Assembly: GCA_041601535.1 (NCBI GenBank)
Contig: JBFIHZ010000149.1
Location: 1-9,042, forward strand
Direction: 5' to 3'
Length of the DNA: 9,042 bases
Source of the DNA: JBFIHZ01 sp041601535
Lineage (GTDB): Bacteria; Pseudomonadota; Gammaproteobacteria; Xanthomonadales; SZUA-36
How positions within the stretch are numbered: position 1 is the stretch's first letter; each line of letters opens with the position of its first letter. Of the stretch, positions 6,828 through 9,042 are shown piece by piece. The position numbers and the translations under genes are program-made. The notes beneath the pieces are model-generated. The model had not been told where the DNA came from. It made no database searches and worked only from the letters and a program-made list of their open reading frames with translations.

Positions 6828-8351
6828 CTATTTCCAGGCGGCGTGGAAATCAGTCCAGCCACCCTGCACCGCACCGAAGGCGCCAGTTTCCAGCGCGGTA
6901 TTGACGACGTTATCCAGATAAACGATCTGGAATGTGCCGTTAAACTGTTTCATGCTTGCTTCCATAATCGCCGCCCCGTAAATGGTGCCGTGTCCATTGC
7001 CCTTGAATTCAACATCGCTTTTCTCGGCATCGGTAACAAACAGCACGCCAAAAACACTGCCGTGAATGGTTGTATCCGATGCGGAAATCAGAAAGACCGG
7101 GGCATTGACCGAGCCCACCGTGGTATTGCTGGCAATATCGCAGTCACCGCCACTGATCCAGTACATGCCAAAGGAGTTTGGCCCCAGGCTGGAGCAGTTC
7201 GGCAGTTGGTGGGATGGCTGCACCATGGCTTTCACATCCTGCCACTTGGTTTTTGGAATGCCGAAGGTGTACTGGAACAGGTCGCAGGGAAAGTTCGGGT
7301 CCACGACTACATCAGCCCCCATTACCGTGTCATTGCCATCCCGATAACTCAATAACTTGTCATCCGTTCTGCTGCAGGAACAGTTTGGGGTCGGGCACTT
7401 GTAGTCCGCCGGAAAACTGGCCTGGCCGTACCATTCGTGACGTTCACAGGTCGACCAGGAACCGCTGACGGGGTCGGCCGGATCAAGCGGTGCCGCGCAG
7501 GCAGAATCGGCGGTATTGCCGTTCAGCCAGGTGGAAATGGGCACGCCGATTCCACCGCCATTGGGATTGGGCACGATTTCCACCGTGCCTTTCAGTTCCA
7601 CCGACGTTCTGGCGGTCAGCGGCACACCGGGGCCGCCATCACCCCCGCCGGGCCCAAAGCTGCCAATTTTCTCGGAAACCAGTGCTTCGGCACCGCAGTT
7701 TGCTCCGTTGTTATCGCAGTCCGCCTGACCGCGGGCCGCCAGCGTGATCATGAAATAGCGGTTGTCCTGGTCGGCCGTGTTGGTGGTGCAACCCTGTACA
7801 ACGGGATCCAGGTTGCGATCAATATCCAGCATGCACAGCAGGGCGTAGATTTGCACATTCTCATTGGGGCTGGGCGTGCTGCCTGCCGCAGTGATCAGCG
7901 CATCGGTGTCCAGCGGCAAGTACTTGTCATCCGCGGTGGCAGCATCAGCAAACGAGTAGAAATAACTGTTGGCACGCAACGCGGCATTGGATTCGGCCAT
8001 GCACGGGTGGGTGGGATCGGTGATGCCACTGCACGGTAACCAGCGCTTTTCCGCGGTGGGTGCCAGCCAGCCATCGGTACCGTCCGGCAACCAATCGGCC
8101 TTGGACGCGGAAACCAGTGCGGAATTGGCCAGCATAAACTGCTTGGCCTGCTGAATGGCGGCATCGGCCTTGTGGAATGCGATTTTCTGACGCTGCTCAT
8201 TACTGGACTTGCGCTGCTCGAATACACCGGTCTGCACCGCGTAGATCACCATTTCCGTCAGCAGTATCAGAATCAACACCGCACTGAACATGGTAATGCC
8301 ACCGAATTGCCTGCCCCGCTGCGCGATTTGCTTGCTGAACACCTGATTCAT
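6828..8351 (-). CDS. pilX: PilX-like large minor pilin, copy B
   Basis: Predicted 507-aa PilX-family minor pilin. I chose ATG 8351 because GAGGAA (8358-8363) lies 6 bases upstream; the frame is open 12 codons further up, but that extension lacks such a site and would lengthen the leader. By alignment with copy A the prepilin cleavage is after G17 (RQFG^GITMF), with Phe at +5 instead of Glu. The hydrophobic helix contains an unusual Glu at mature position 16 (E33), where copy A has Leu. A PilX-type AFHKADAAIQQAKQF follows at 58-72. The 14 cysteines (107, 117, 173, 188, 212, 219, 285, 302, 319, 324, 326, 356, 386, 404) all pair with those of copy A. Other shared blocks are WLPDGTDGWL (87-96), EIVPNPN (258-264), DPNFPCDLFQ (351-360), YWISGGDC (397-404) and the C-terminal GGWTDFHAAWK. 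Residues 415-487 resemble a beta-helix-like domain. The gene is followed after 2 bp by pilV-B, implying coupled translation. Confidence 0.92.
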   Translation of the reverse strand: MNQVFSKQIAQRGRQFGGITMFSAVLILILLTEMVIYAVQTGVFEQRKSSNEQRQKIAFHKADAAIQQAKQFMLANSALVSASKADWLPDGTDGWLAPTAEKRWLPCSGITDPTHPCMAESNAALRANSYFYSFADAATADDKYLPLDTDALITAAGSTPSPNENVQIYALLCMLDIDRNLDPVVQGCTTNTADQDNRYFMITLAARGQADCDNNGANCGAEALVSEKIGSFGPGGGDGGPGVPLTARTSVELKGTVEIVPNPNGGGIGVPISTWLNGNTADSACAAPLDPADPVSGSWSTCERHEWYGQASFPADYKCPTPNCSCSRTDDKLLSYRDGNDTVMGADVVVDPNFPCDLFQYTFGIPKTKWQDVKAMVQPSHQLPNCSSLGPNSFGMYWISGGDCDIASNTTVGSVNAPVFLISASDTTIHGSVFGVLFVTDAEKSDVEFKGNGHGTIYGAAIMEASMKQFNGTFQIVYLDNVVNTALETGAFGAVQGGWTDFHAAWK

Positions 8352-8366
8352 GTTGAATTCCTCGAA

Positions 8367-8404
8367 CGTGCCGGATAGCCAAACCAAAACACGGAACCGG
8401 CACG
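8367..8404 (-). repeat. Inverted repeat in the pilW-B/pilX-B gap
   Basis: Perfect 8-bp arms CGTGCCGG (8367-8374) and CCGGCACG (8397-8404) flank a 22-base loop. The structure fills most of the 68-bp gap and ends just before the pilX-B ribosome binding site (8358-8363). It lacks a following U run, so it is not an intrinsic terminator; mRNA processing, stability or a protein binding site are possible roles. Confidence 0.55.
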
Positions 8405-8419
8405 GTAAGTAAAATTGGT

Positions 8420-9042
8420 CTAGGTCTTGGAAATAACATCATTGCGCGCTTTGATGGTGTCGTGAATCTCGCGCGTTATGTTGTTGTCCCTGATCAAGCG
8501 GCCTGCCAGTACCACATCGATCTGACGGGTCCGCTGGGTGATGGTCGAGCCGGCCTCACCTTCAACGGACTCGGCAAACGAATTCGCATCGCTGACGGTA
8601 AATGTGGTGACATCAACAAAGTCCGGGTCGGTCACTGCCACCCAGTTGGCGTTATTGGTGGCTGAGCAATTCGGTGCATTATCGCCGATCCACATCTCGA
8701 TGCGGCCTATGCCCGCGGTAGCCACCCGCCGGAATCCGCCGGCGGAATCGGTGGCGGCATTGCCATCGAAATCGCGGTCAAGACCGTAGGTAAAGCAATT
8801 CCCGCCGGTTATTGCTATATCGGCGAATTGGGTGGCTGAACCGTCAATACCGCAATCCGAATTGGCATAACAAAAAGCCGCATTGACGTTGTAATTGGCG
8901 CGGCGCACATCCCGCGTCATCATGCTCATGGACTTGCGCAATTCATCGGTCAACTGCGACATCTGGATGATGCGGGTCGCGGTGCCCAGTGAGTTGGCCA
9001 TCAGGCTGACCATGGCGGAAGTCACCACCAGGCTGAGCGCCA
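8420..9042 (-). CDS. pilW: PilW-like minor pilin, copy B (5' end cut by window edge)
   Basis: C-terminal 206 residues or so of a PilW-family minor pilin; the leader and start lie beyond 9042. The first visible residues, ALSLVVTSAMVSLMANSLG, match the transmembrane helix of copy A almost residue for residue, so the frame continues past the edge and no start should be placed inside the window. MMTRDVRRANYN corresponds to MTRDLRRTSYN of copy A, and all four cysteines (in FCYANSDC, NCFTY and PNCSA) are conserved. The acidic loop that fits a calcium site in copy A is degenerate here (DRDFDGNAATDS at 8744-8779). The stop at 8420 is followed by a 68-bp gap with an inverted repeat before pilX-B. Confidence 0.9.
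   Translation of the reverse strand, partial: ALSLVVTSAMVSLMANSLGTATRIIQMSQLTDELRKSMSMMTRDVRRANYNVNAAFCYANSDCGIDGSATQFADIAITGGNCFTYGLDRDFDGNAATDSAGGFRRVATAGIGRIEMWIGDNAPNCSATNNANWVAVTDPDFVDVTTFTVSDANSFAESVEGEAGSTITQRTRQIDVVLAGRLIRDNNITREIHDTIKARNDVISKT

Noticed and set aside
7437..8039. Plus-strand open frame of 200 codons opposite pilX-B
   Set aside because: An antisense shadow similar in character to the one opposite pilX-A, explained by the shared codon structure of the paralogs.
8367..8404. Inverted repeat between pilW-B and pilX-B as a terminator
   Set aside because: No U run follows the stem and the next gene is clearly part of the same unit, so it is listed as a repeat only.

Overview
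The window is one continuous block of type IV pilus minor-pilin genes, all on the minus strand. It is built as two tandem, diverged copies of the same gene set. The order FimT/GspH, PilW, PilX, PilV, the Shine-Dalgarno-led tight spacing and the moderately high GC suggest a gammaproteobacterium (a betaproteobacterium is the alternative). No gene outside pilus assembly is visible, and I see no RNA gene, transposon or CRISPR array.

Layout, read in the direction of transcription (from 9042 down to 1). Unit B, upstream: pilW-B (5' end cut off by the window edge, stop at 8420), a 68-bp gap with a GC-rich inverted repeat, pilX-B (8351 to 6828), then pilV-B (6825 to 4744), followed by a strong intrinsic terminator at 4670-4699. 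Unit A, downstream: a promoter-like element (perfect TATAAT at 4599-4604), fimT (4557 to 3916), pilW-A (3905 to 3207), a 72-bp gap with a small hairpin, pilX-A (3134 to 1593) and pilV-A (1580 to the window edge, C-terminus missing). Genes are otherwise 2-12 bp apart, so each unit looks like one transcript.

In the known systems FimT/FimU, PilV, PilW and PilX are minor pilins that are processed by the prepilin peptidase PilD, prime pilus polymerisation and sit at the pilus tip, usually with the large adhesin PilY1. Neither pilY1 nor the major pilin is in the window; they could lie just outside it. Here PilV (693 aa) and PilX (507-513 aa) are several times larger than their textbook counterparts and carry long cysteine-rich extracellular regions. 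The cysteines are position-conserved between the two copies (8 of 8 visible in PilV, 14 of 14 in PilX, 4 of 4 in PilW) although much of the remaining sequence has diverged. The simplest reading is two alternative or cooperating disulfide-stabilised tip complexes that arose by an old duplication. The most unusual local feature is a conserved Cys/His cluster (C-x2-CC-x2-HHD, followed by NH-x-HY) in both PilV copies.
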